64,000 bases of DNA, taken from the NCBI GenBank assembly GCA_964016875.1, contig OZ024724.1, positions 8,604,501-8,668,500 on the forward strand, in the 5' to 3' direction. Position numbers and translations under genes: made by a program. The notes beneath the pieces are model-generated. The model was given only the letters and a program-made list of their open reading frames with translations, was not told the DNA's origin and did not search any database. Of the stretch, positions 10,001 to 20,025 are shown piece after piece. Each line of letters begins with the position of its first letter. Positions within the stretch are counted from its first letter, which is position 1. Source of the stretch: Fallopia convolvulus (lineage: Eukaryota; Streptophyta; Magnoliopsida; Caryophyllales; Polygonaceae).

Positions 10001-12890
10001 TACCAAGATCAATGAAGTTTTTGAGAAGCTACTGGGGCTGAAGGTTGCTTCATCATCATCCCAATCTGGCATCCAAGAAGATGTTGAATCTCCAAGCCAA
10101 AATTCATTCTGGGAGGAAGCTACAAAAGTTTTGGATGAAATCGAGGTTGCAATGAAGTCAAAGAAGCGTTTTGAATTACCTTCTTTTGAACTTGGTGTCT
10201 TTCCACCTACTATGGATGATAATTGGGATGGTGTTGCAGACATTGGTAGGGAAAGTGTTTTGATGCAAGAAGACGAGGTCAGGAAGGTTGATGCAACAAG
10301 GAAGAAGGAATTTAAGATTTTATTTGTTTGTAAGGGATTAAGTGATGGACAAAATAGACAAAATGCTGAGCAAGACCGTACAAGGATTGAAGAGGACAAG
10401 AGAGTAAGAGAAGAAGAAGCAAAGAGGAAGCATGAAGAGGAAGAGTTGGAAGGCACAAGAGTGGAGGATGCTTTAATACAAGAGGAAGAGAAGAGAAAGA
10501 AAGAGGAGGAAGAGAAGAGGAAAACAGAAGAGGAGGAGAAGAAGAAGCGGGAAGAGGAGGAAGAGAAAAGACGTCTAGAAGAGGTTAAGAGGAAGAGAAG
10601 AAGAGAGAAGCGGAGGAGAAAGAGAAGAAGATGATTGAGGAGTTTGAACAACAGAGAAAGCAAGAGGAGGAGCAGAGGAGACAAGAGGAAAGGAAGAAGA
10701 TTGAAGAGGAAGAGGAAGAGAAGAGGAAGAATGAAATTGTTGAGGCTAAAAAGAAGATTGATGAAGAGAAGAGAAAGGAAGAGGAGAAAAAGAAGATCAA
10801 ACAAGAAAGGAATGCACAATTGCAGAGAATTGAAATGGAGTTAAATAAGAAACAAGAGGAGTTAAAGAAGATGAAGGAGGATGAAGCAAAGAAGAAACTT
10901 GAATGGGAGCTGAACAGGATTCAAGATGAGGTCTGTGTCATTGATATTTCTGATTTGTTCATCACAAACTAACATTTGTTCATCAGAAAATATCATTTGT
11001 TCATCACAAACTGACATTTGTTCATCAGAAAATATCATTTGTTCATTAGAAACTAGCATTTGTTCATTAGAAAATATCATTTGTTCATCACAAACAGACA
11101 TTTGTTCATCACAAACTGACATTTGTTCATCAGAAACTAGCATTTGTTCATTAGAAACTAGCATTTGTTCATCACAAAACTAACATTTGTTCATTGGTTT
11201 TTTCTTAGGGGTTCATAAGTTATAGGACATTTTTGTTCATTAATATGTGTGTTTACATGTGTAGATGAAGAATGAGTCGCAGGAGGTTTGTTCTAGTTCG
11301 ATTGACACTCCGGTTGGTGTTAAACTTACTGGTGAGGATGTACTTGATAAAAGAATATCTAAGCCTTCTGATTATGTGAAGTCACCTTACATGGGAAGGA
11401 GTGTTGTTTTGACAGAAAAAGTATCTCCTGCTGCCAAGAAATTGTTCGATTGGCTTATTGAAGACATTCCTGATCAAAGAGGGTAACCAATGCGTATAGT
11501 AGTATTTTTTTTACATATTGCTTTTTTTAGATACTTTTTTTGTTTATATGTTTTCTGGTGTTTGTGTAGAGTTGAAATCTTCAAAATGATGAATGTATCT
11601 GCCATTAAAAAGGATTTTGCTTCATTTGCGGTAAAATCTTTAGGTGAATCGAATATAATCGGGATTTGGAGTTGTTATCTCAATATACAAGAACAGTGGA
11701 AAAGCGACTCAAAACCCTTGAGGTTTTTTATGGATCCTGAGGATTTGGTAAGTAAAAAGGATTTACCTATATTCACATTATCATATTTTAATAACCTTTT
11801 GATAGTTTCAATCTTTATTTATACTTATATGTATCTTGCAGGTTTTTCCACTAGACAAGGATTTTAGTGATCAGGATTCGAGAGTGTTTTTCATTAATGC
11901 CGTTATTGAAAGTGTTGGGAAATTCAAGTGGATTGATTTGCACAAGATAGACCTGGTATGACATTTTTTTGTTCCTTTTTGATATTCTTTTATTTGTTCA
12001 TTAGTACTACTTATTTGTTCAGATGCATTAGCTATTTGTTCATTAGAAACTAGCATTTGTTCATCAGAAACTAACATTTGTTCATCAAAAACTGACATTT
12101 GTTCATTACAAACTAACATTTGTTCATCACAAACTGACACTTGTTCATCAGAAACTAGCATTTGTTCGTCAGAAACTAGCATTTGTTCATCAAAAACTGA
12201 CATTTGTTCATCACAAACTAACATTTTTTCATGATTGTTTCCCTCTGTATTTTTTTCAGTTTGTGTTTCTTGTGTGTATCACAGCGCATTACTATTGTAT
12301 TGCGTTGAATGTGAGAGTTCCACGTTTCCACATAATTGATAACTCAATGGTGGATGTGCCCTTGGAAGCAAAGTATGAGCACGTACCTGCTAAACTGGTG
12401 AGTTTTATTTTGTGTTTTTTTGTAATAGTTTTGTTTTCCAGCATTTTGATATGTGTGTTTAATATTGAATGAGTTGTGTGTTGTGTTTTATTGTTGTTAT
12501 TTTGTGTAGAGAATGCTCTTTGTTGAGCTTTTGAAGACGCTGAAGATGGATGCGAGGGCTAATCTGTTTGAGGATGTGGTTAGGGTTCCATATGAACGTC
12601 TTGAGATGAAATGGAGAGATACAAAAAACAAGACTGATTGTGGAATTTTCATGATGCGGCACATGGAAACATACTTTGGAACCGGCTTGCCTGGGTGGGA
12701 ATGCGGACTCAACAAACATGACCAACAACAACTGGATGATCTGAGGATAAGGTATTGCAACGAGTTGTTGACGAGTCAATTGAATGAGCAGAACGCAACA
12801 GTTGAAAAGCTTGTTCATGATTATGTTCCGCATAACCCGACGGTAGCTTCTCGTGCTCCTCTCAAAAGGAAGGCGAAGAACAAGAAGTGA
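7070..12890 (+). CDS. MULE-encoded ULP1-type cysteine protease with long coiled coil (frameshifted)
   Basis: Proposed exons: 7070-7103, 7718-7766, 7923-8967, 9078-9332, 9891-10930, 11265-11482, 11570-11747, 11842-11955, 12260-12397, 12510-12890; about 1,150 codons. The exon 2/3 junction is least certain. The N-terminus is basic and Lys/Arg-rich, then comes a plant-mobile-domain-like region (exons 3-4). A Glu/Lys/Arg coiled coil follows in exon 5 and the protease domain in exons 6-10. Catalytic features of C48 peptidases are visible: His in AHYYCIALN, Asp in FHIIDNS, Cys in TDCGIFMMRHM. The family removes SUMO; these element-borne copies have no proven role. Exon 5 changes frame near 10.58-10.63 kb in a GA-rich run, so it is a decayed copy or carries a sequencing indel. 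Four introns hold the 21-bp minisatellite. Confidence 0.72.
7469..7486 (+). repeat. 18-base G homopolymer
   Basis: Uninterrupted G run in intron 1 of the ULP1-like gene, immediately before the first minisatellite array. Confidence 0.9.
7497..7712 (+). repeat. 21-bp minisatellite array 1 (ULP1 intron 1)
   Basis: Roughly ten units built on TTTGTTCATCAG followed by an A-rich half such as AAACTTGCA or AAATTAGCA. It ends directly at the acceptor of exon 2. Confidence 0.9.
9418..9848 (+). repeat. 21-bp minisatellite array 2 (ULP1 intron 4)
   Basis: About 20 units of TTTGTTCATCAS plus AAACTAGCA, some with TTTGTGCATAAG. They fill the intron between 9332 and 9891. The 21-bp period is a multiple of three, so both strands stay open. 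Confidence 0.92.
10955..11195 (+). repeat. 21-bp minisatellite array 3 (ULP1 intron 5)
   Basis: About 11 units, mixing AAACTAGCA, AAACTGACA and AAAATATCA halves with TTTGTTCATCAS. Confidence 0.92.
11993..12230 (+). repeat. 21-bp minisatellite array 4 (ULP1 intron 8)
   Basis: About ten units of the same family, between exon 8 and exon 9. Confidence 0.92.
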
Positions 12891-13084
12891 TGTAATTTGC
12901 TTGAATGTTTGGGGGAAACAATTGGTTCAAGAGTTTCGTATGGTTTGTGTTAGAATACAATTTTTTTGGTTGTGTTTATGGCATGAATTGTGTAGACATT
13001 TGGCTTTTTATGGCATGCAATGTGAATGACGCTTATTGAACAGGTTGGTGTTATACATTTTTTTTTTAGAAAAAATGATTTTTA

Positions 13085-13560
13085 TCGTAATTTGTTCATC
13101 TATACATTCGATTTTTTCATCACAAACTAGCATTTGTGCAACAGAAACTAGAATGTGTGCATAAGAAACAGCATTTGTTCATCAGAAACTAGCATTTGTT
13201 CATCAGAAACTAGCATTTGTTCATCAGAAACTAGCATTTGTTCATCAGAAAATATCATTGTGTATCAGAAACTAGCATTTGTCCATCACAAAATTGCATT
13301 TTGTGCATAAGAAACTAACATTTGTTCATCAGAAACTAGCATTTGTGCATAAGAAACTAGCATTTGTTCATCACAAACTAGCATTTGTTCATCACAAACT
13401 AGCATTTGTTCACCAGAAACTAGCATTTGTTCACCAGAAACTAGCATTTGTGCATAAGAAACTAGCATTTGTGCATAAGAAACTAGCATTTGTTCATCAC
13501 AAACTAGTATTTGTTCATAAGAAAATATCATTTGTGCATCAGAAACTAGCAAAAATTATG
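13085..13560 (+). repeat. 21-bp minisatellite array 5 (between the convergent genes)
   Basis: About 20 units between the stop of the ULP1-like gene and the stop of the transposase. The apparent 140-residue frame here (KLAFVHQ repeats) comes only from the 21-bp period. Confidence 0.92.
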
Positions 13561-13588
13561 TATCAGGAATCAATGATTAATGAGAGAT

Positions 13589-16474
13589 CTAGTTGGGAAC
13601 ATAGGTGCATGTCCTGCTGTTGTGTCCAAGCTTCTTGCATTTTGCACAAGTCCTTTGCTCCTTGTTTGCTTTCTTCATTGCCTTCTCTTTATCTCCCATA
13701 ATACGCCCTAATTTCTTCCTTCCTTTTGTCATTGCTCGCTCAGGAGGGTGTACCTCAATAACACTCGGTCTGCTTCCCAAGAATGTTTGAATTGAACTCT
13801 GCCTTGTTGATGTAGATGATTCTCCTCCCAATAAGCTCAGATATGTTTCCTTTTTTTCCTTCAAGAAACATATCAGCTCTTTGAGCTGTTCGGTGTTGTC
13901 CGCTATGGCATTAATGCAAGAATGTACCTCACCCAATAAATCAGCAATCAACAACTTCTTGTCATTCATCACGTCACATTGTTCAAGTGTTGAACCATCT
14001 ATCTCAAAAGTAGGAGTCAGATTTGATGTTTTCGTCCATCTATTCTTGATGTATTTAGCTGGCACCTTTCTCAACCCAATGTTTTTGAATACGAAAAACA
14101 TATGGCAGCATGGAATCCCGATATTGATGAACTTATTGCACGAGCAAACGAACTCTTCGTTTTGAAGATTATGTTTCACAACATGCGCCTTTCCAAACTG
14201 CCCGTTAATGTGATACTCGTGAATGTCGTCTTCCTTGAACAAATTGCTTAGACCACATTCAAATACAGAAGCAATAATTTCTGTCTGGACGTCATAGAAT
14301 ACATTTATGGTGTAAACAGATGCACAATGTTTCTCTATATCCAACGGTGTCATTAGAGTGGGGGAGCTTGTTGACGTTTCAAAGTCTAACCGCTCCTTAT
14401 TGTGCCTTTGGGAATCAATTGCACTCTCAAACTGCATCATGAAGATAACTACAGAAGATGTGGATCCAATGAAATGCGAGAAGAAGAAGTTCTGGCTCTC
14501 AGACCTTGAAGTTGTTCTAAGAAGTCCACCCATGTTTACATCATTGAAGTACGCAGGGATCCATAAGTGAGGTAGCTCAAACATCAGCGGCAACCAAGTG
14601 TTTGACTCAAGTCCAAATTCAGTAATAATTGAATGCCAAGTCTCCTCAAACTCTTCCCGGCTAATTTCATTGCTCCAAACAAGCTTGACGAACTTGCTTC
14701 TGAATTGATCGTTGTTATATACATCATTCGTAACCTTTGACGGTACCTTGAACATGATATGCCACATGCAGAAACGATGCACAACCTTTTCAAAAACTTT
14801 TTCAATTGCCACTCTTACTGCAGGATCTTGATCAGTGAGAATGACAAATGGTTCATGGCCCCTCATTGCATCTTTGAATTTTTGGAATAGCCAGACATAA
14901 GATTCGATATCTTCTTTTAGAAGCAACCCAAAGGCAAAAGTAATGCTCTTCTTGTTGTTGTCAACCCCCGTGAATAGTACAAACACCATTTCATACCTGA
15001 GGGCAAAGAATTAATTTTGTTCATCAATATATGTGATTTTTGTTAATCAGTATGTACGCTTTGTTCATAAGAAAATATCATTTTTGTTTATCACAAACTA
15101 GCATTTGTTCATCACAAACTAGCATTTGTTCATGAGAAACTAGCATTTGTGCATAAGAAACTAGCATTTGTTCATCAGGAACTAGCATTTGTTCATCAAA
15201 AACTATCATTTGTTCATCAGCATGTACGCTTTATTCATCACAAACTAGCACTTGTTCATTACAAACTAATATTTGTTCATAAGAAAATAGCATTTGTTCA
15301 TCAAAAACTATCATTTTGTTCATCAGAACTAGCATTTGTTCATAAGAAACTAGCATTTGTGCATAAGAAACTAGCATTTGTTCATCAGGAACTAGCATTT
15401 GTTCATCAAAAACTAGCATTTGTTCATCAGAAACTAGCATTTGTGCATAAGAAACTAGCATTTGTTCATAACAAAATAGCATTTGTTCATCAAAAACTAT
15501 CATTTTGTTCATCAGAAACTAGCATTTGTTCATAACAAACTAGCATTTGTGCATAAGAAACTATCATTTAAACCTTTTTTTCATACCTGTTTGATTTGTA
15601 TGTTGCATCAGCCGAGACAACATCTCCAAAATATGAGAAGTTCTTCCTTGCAATAGGATCACACCAGAATAATTTGGTTAATTGATGTTGTTCATTAACA
15701 TCATAATCAAAGAAAAACGCGTCACATCTTTCTTTTTTCTTGAACAAGTTGTCAATAACCATTTGAGCATCACATCCAATCATGAAGGAGTTCAGATCTC
15801 TTTTAAAATTCTTGAAATCAATTATAGTTGCACCAATTCTTGCATAAGAACCAACAAACTCCTTGTAGACTTGGTATGACTTGCTTGTACCAATGTTTGC
15901 TCGTATACAATTCATGATGAAATCTTCATGGAAGGAGGTCAGTTTCATATTGCTTTTTGCAAAGTGTTTTTGTCCATCTTCAAACATAATATGGTTGTGA
16001 CGCTCTTCAAATTTCTTAACAACATATCCGTTTCTTCCAGAAAGTCTCATAGCCAGTTTAGCAATGCAACCGCACCATTTGGTGACTTTTTCTTTTTTTC
16101 ACTGTTTCTTATTTTTCTTCTTCTTCATGATTCTCTTCATCATCATCTTCATCATTATCTTCATTATCTTCTTTGTCTTCTTATTTTCGAGTTGAGTTTT
16201 TAAATCCTGCCCGATTACACAACATGTATTTCGAAACTGTAGTGTTAGTTCCATCTCAAGACTTTGTAACGGTACCAGCATGTGCTTGGAAACCACATGC
16301 ATCTGCGTATGCTTTGTAGAAATTTACACCTTGCTCCCATGTTTTAAACAACATCCCCTCTTTAGGTCTTAAATTCTCATCACAAAATGGTATGTAGTAA
16401 TGTGTGTTTCTAGGCGAGATCACGATCTTTAATTCCTTTTTATCTTCTATTTTCCCTTTTTCATTTATAGGCAA
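13589..16474 (-). pseudogene. FAR1/MURA-type MULE transposase, DNA-binding domain broken
   Basis: The N-terminal block (16474-16259) reads KTWEQGVNFYKAYADACGF, the start of a FAR1 DNA-binding domain. The same frame then meets TGA at 16256-16258 and TAA at 16181-16183 and 16109-16111. The frame shifts near an A-run about 16100 into KWCGCIAKLAMRL and EERHNH (15587-16096). After an intron (14997-15586) the last exon, 13589-14996, is open. The MULE catalytic triad looks present: D in SADATYKSNR, D in VILTDQDPAV, E in TSRSESQN. A SWIM finger (CSCNKF...CCH) and a CCHC knuckle (CAKCKKLGHNSRTC) follow. Known role: cut-and-paste transposition. The break is confined to the N-terminus, so this copy is probably inactive. 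Confidence 0.82.
15010..15570 (+). repeat. 21-bp minisatellite array 6 (transposase intron)
   Basis: About 25 units fill the 590-bp transposase intron. They have the same plus-strand orientation as arrays 1-5, so they are antisense to this gene. Confidence 0.92.
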
Positions 16475-16499
16475 AAAGAAACATGTAAGTAGGCAATTG

Positions 16500-16920
16500 T
16501 ATACACTACACGAACAAATTCAATGAACAAATGCGTAATATCAATGAACAAATCCATGATAGGTACGAACAAATTCATGATATCTAATGAATGATATGTG
16601 TGAACAAATTCACGTTTTCCATGAACAAATGCGTAATATCAGTGAACAAATTCATGATAGGTATGAACAAATTCACGGTAGCTATGAACAAAATGCGTAA
16701 TATCAATGAACAAATTCATGATATGTATGAACAAATGCATGATATGTATGAACAAATGCTTGATATGTATGAACAAATGCATGATATGTATGAACAAGTG
16801 CTTGATAGCTATGAACAAATTCATGATAGCTATGAACAAATTCATGATAGATATGAACAAATCCACGTTCCCATATCAATGAACAAATGCTTGACAGCTA
16901 TGAACAATTTTTGGATTTAA
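16500..16920 (-). repeat. 21-bp minisatellite array 7, inverted variant
   Basis: About 19 units of ATGAACAAATKC plus ATGATATGT-type halves. The shared core is the reverse complement of the TTTGTTCAT core of arrays 1-6. It lies upstream of the transposase start, in its 5' region. Confidence 0.88.
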
Positions 16921-17379
16921 CAAATTTTGGTTCGCACACGACTCTTTTTCCATATCAATGAACAAATCTGAAATACTTCCGAACTAATGTGAACTAATGT
17001 ACAATTTTCTCAAATAAAATCATAGCAATGCTCCTTAAAACCGTAATTTTGGAGTTTAATCATAGCAATTTTTGACGATATATGCAATGAAACTTTTTAT
17101 CAAAATCGTATTTGTATTAGGTTTAATCAGATATTACCTGGTTCCATTAATTTTAATGATTCAGATATTCAAAATTTTGTAAATCTGAACAAAGCTCCTT
17201 TTTGAAGATCGGAAATCGTTGATCTTCAATCCAGTTTAGAAGCTTTATTTTCGCAAAGGAAGAAAGGGGGTTTTCGATTTTGATTTGGAAAGAGAATTAA
17301 AAAGTGCCTTTTTCGTGTTTGCTTGGGGGACAAGTACGTTATGGTAGCGTTTGTTTTACACGTGCGATTTCTTTTTATT

Positions 17380-17455
17380 TTAATTCAAGCTAGATCGAAG
17401 GTTTAGATCTGTTCTCATTTTGCATCCTAGCGCCCATTCGCACGTGATCCGTCCT
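17380..17455 (-). repeat. candidate right terminal inverted repeat of the MULE
   Basis: CpG-rich island whose reverse complement shares TCACGTGCGAATG and TTCGATCTAGC with the left end. Gaps and mismatches are frequent. Confidence 0.4.
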
Positions 17456-17804
17456 CATATTTTTTAATTAATAATAAGAAATCTTAGAAAATAATAAATA
17501 CATTTTAATATATTTGCAAATTACAATCATACCTTTACTTTTGTCGCTTTTTCAAAACTATCATGTACTTCTCCATTCTCTTTGGCACAATAATTACCAA
17601 AACAATAATTGACTAACACATTACATTAAAATCAAATAATTATTCAAAATATTTGCAAATCAATAATAATACTATTACCTTTGTCACTTTTATAAGTATC
17701 CCTTCTCTCTTGGTTCTTGGAGGTAATTTGAGGGGACAAAAACACATTTATTAATATAAGCATATAAAAATAATATAATTATTCAATATATTTGTAATTA
17801 CTAA
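17456..17804. other. AT-rich spacer
   Basis: No gene or RNA seen. A sentence-like repeat of CAAATAATTATTCAAAATATTTG-type words recurs two or three times. Confidence 0.3.
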
Positions 17805-17813
17805 TAAAAAATT

Positions 17814-18112
17814 GGGTGAATTTCATAAAACCACCCGTCAAATAAGACCTTATGCATTAAACCACCCGTATAACTTAAAATTGTAAGAAACCACCCACAA
17901 AAAATTGCCGTCATCAAATGGAAAAGGGTATACTGTAAAAATTGCCGTCATTTACTTCTGTTAAATATTTAACAGTGAAACAAACGGACTATGTATGTGG
18001 GTGGTTGATTGATAGCGGTGCAAGTTTATGGGTGGTTTCTTGCAATTTTAATTTTTACGGGTGGTTTGATGCATAAGAGCTTATTTGGCGGGTGGTTTTG
18101 TGAAATTCACCC
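17814..18112. mobile_element. 299-bp MULE-type MITE
   Basis: Inverted ends of about 55 bp start GGGTGAATTTCA and carry ACCACCCG twice, with a shared TTATGCAT. The 9-bp direct repeat TAAAAAATT abuts both ends (17805-17813 and 18113-18121). Long TIRs plus a 9-bp TSD indicate the Mutator superfamily. No coding capacity. Confidence 0.85.
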
Positions 18113-18121
18113 TAAAAAATT

Positions 18122-18595
18122 AGAAAACGGTAAATTATAATTGGACAGTATATGATGTTGGGGGGGTCTCTAAATAGTGGTGAGGGAGAGGGCAAAGTTT
18201 ATCGAGGTGAGGAGGCGAGAGAGAAGATTAGGGTGAGACTATTTATGGTGATAAAATTGAATGGTGATGATGGTTAATCTCGTAGGAGATTTAAAGTTAA
18301 TTGAAAGAATATTTACAATAAATCCTTATTATGCTCATTAGATCCTACATTTGCCCTTTCAATTCTTTCAATTTTATGCTCATTGGATTCTTAATCTCAT
18401 GGGAAGTTGAAACACATTTGCTCTTTCAATTCTTGTAACATTTTTTGAATTAAAATTCTCATAAATAACATGTATTGAAATCATAAAAAAAAAATTATAT
18501 TTTTTTATTTACTTAATTTTATCTATGAACTTAATTGTGAGAATGGTCATAAATGACCCTTTCTATTTTATATGTTCTATAGATAGATTGATAAG
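18122..18595. other. AT-rich spacer
   Basis: Nothing recognised. ATTCTTTCAATTTTATGCTCAT-like text is partly repeated at about 18315-18390. Confidence 0.25.
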
Positions 18596-18599
18596 TGGG

Positions 18600-18805
18600 T
18601 GATGTGAGGTGATAACCGGTTCGTAAATTAGCTGGAAAAGTGCACGAACAAAGTAAATCAGCTTGCACCGACCGATTCGACTCAATGGAAGAAAGAATGG
18701 TACATACTTAATTTTTCACCCAAATAAAAGGACGAAGGCAAGAATTGAACCTGAGACCCCCTTACATCTACCATCTCCTACCACTAGGCTACCCCATGTG
18801 AGACA
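18600..18805 (-). mobile_element. tRNA-derived SINE, copy 1
   Basis: On the minus strand a box A-like TAGCCTAGTGGTAGGAG is followed about 30 nt on by a box B-like GGTTCAATTCT. A tail then runs leftwards and is shared with copy 2 at 19815-20025 (CGAAGGC, GAAAGAATG, AATCAGCTT). The pair of internal Pol III boxes and two related copies 1.2 kb apart support a SINE family. Confidence 0.7.
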
Positions 18806-18889
18806 TTTAGTTTTAAAGCTTTTGGATGAGTTTTAGTAATTAATTGAATTTAAAAAAATAATTAATTATTTTCCAAATAAGGCTAACCC

Positions 18890-19310
18890 TACCAGCCGGA
18901 TGGTATTGCAAGGTAGACTCCATACAAGATCCAATCTAAAGGAAATTGGAATTTTGAATAATTCTATCAACAGAACGCTGAAACCATTAACCATATGTGG
19001 TTACAAGATCCTTACACTAAGTATGTATGTGATGTAGTCTTCAAATGGGTTAGGATGTGGGGTGCCAAAGATGATCTCAATAGTTGGATGCAATAGCTTT
19101 GTGACATCAAACCCAGTAAGAGACTTCAATTCTGGATGTGGGACATTTGTACCATTACTGCCTCCATCATCTACTTAGTGTCGAAAGATAGGTATGAAAA
19201 GGTGTATAGGCAGTGCGATAGTAGACTCAGATAGGTGTGCCCAATTGTTTGTAAACCATGTAAAAGTTTGTGTAATCTCGCGGTGGTCTAGGACAAATTT
19301 TAACCTAAAA
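18890..19310 (+). mobile_element. LINE (L1-type) fragment, zinc-binding domain region
   Basis: One frame reads NAETINHMWLQDPYTKYVCD and then VVFKWVRMWGAKDD, the zf-RVT pattern found after the reverse transcriptase of plant L1 elements. Stops follow. There is no RT in this copy. Confidence 0.6.
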
Positions 19311-19317
19311 AACAATA

Positions 19318-19556
19318 CTCCCCCTCTTCACAAAAACTTGTCATTCTAGCTTGATTCTCTTGTTCAATAAAATCTGTCATTTGAGATATTTTAGCCCATT
19401 TTTTCCAATAATATCCATACTAATTAACAATATTTAAAATAACAATAAAAGGTGAATGATTTTAACAAAAAATTGAGGATATTTTAGTTAAATCAATCAA
19501 TTTCTTAATTTTGGAGACAAACTCTAAAAAAGACAAGTTTATGTGAACGGAGGGAG
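19318..19556. mobile_element. Stowaway-type (Tc1/Mariner) MITE, 239 bp
   Basis: Inverted ends CTCCCCCTCTTCACA and, reverse-complemented, CTCCCTCCGTTCACA, with ACTTGTC beyond each. TA dinucleotides flank both ends (19316-19317 and 19557-19558). CTCCCTCCGT termini are characteristic of Stowaway. Confidence 0.85.
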
Positions 19557-19814
19557 TATAATATGGGATGGGAAGAATAATACTCGATTTTAGCATAATC
19601 TAACATGTCTTTTTAGTGTCTACTTTTTATTAAAAAAAACTTGTCATATTGGTGTTGTGAGAAATATTTACTTCTATATTTGTTAGGTATCAAAAACTAG
19701 TTGGAGTTTTTAAATTAATTATGTCAACGTGTATATATAACATTTATTTGAGACCTACAAACTAGCAACTAAATTAGTTTTTTTAGAACGGTGGGTTTTT
19801 TAATGAGGGATCCG

Positions 19815-20025
19815 CCTTTGCCCTTTGGTGATAACTCTAGGTCTGTGAACTAGCCAACACTACGCACAAACCAAATAAATCAGCTTATGCCGACTGGCTT
19901 GACCTAATAAAAGAAAGAATGTTGAGATGATTTCTTACTCAAGTGAAGGGCGAAGGCAAAGATCGAACATAGGACCTCCCAACATCCTTACATGCTTCCT
20001 ACCACTAGGCCACCGCATGTGAGAC
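19815..20025 (-). mobile_element. tRNA-derived SINE, copy 2
   Basis: Minus-strand box A-like TGGCCTAGTGGTAGGAAGC, then box B-like GTTCGATCT, then the same body as the copy at 18.6-18.8 kb. The copies differ at many positions, so they are old. Confidence 0.7.

Larger units (their letters stand above)
6733..17455. mobile_element. composite Mutator-like element (MULE) with transposase and ULP1 genes
   Basis: Two convergent multi-exon genes, a ULP1-type protease (+) and a FAR1/MURA-type transposase (-), are enclosed by weakly matching inverted ends. Left: TCATGTGCGAACG and TTCGATCTCAGC. Right, reverse-complemented: TCACGTGCGAATG and TTCGATCTAGC. MULEs carrying both a MURA transposase and a captured ULP1-like peptidase are known in plants, which supports one element of about 10.7 kb. 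The same 21-bp minisatellite occurs at seven places inside and nowhere else that I found. I could not find a 9-11 bp target duplication, so the exact ends are provisional. Confidence 0.6.

Noticed and set aside
9956..10819. 287-residue minus-strand frame rich in Leu/Ser
   Set aside because: It is the antisense shadow of the Glu/Lys coiled coil of the ULP1-like gene.
13085..15570. Possible CRISPR arrays in the 21-bp repeats
   Set aside because: There are no unique spacers between units. The repeats are contiguous minisatellites in introns of a plant transposon.
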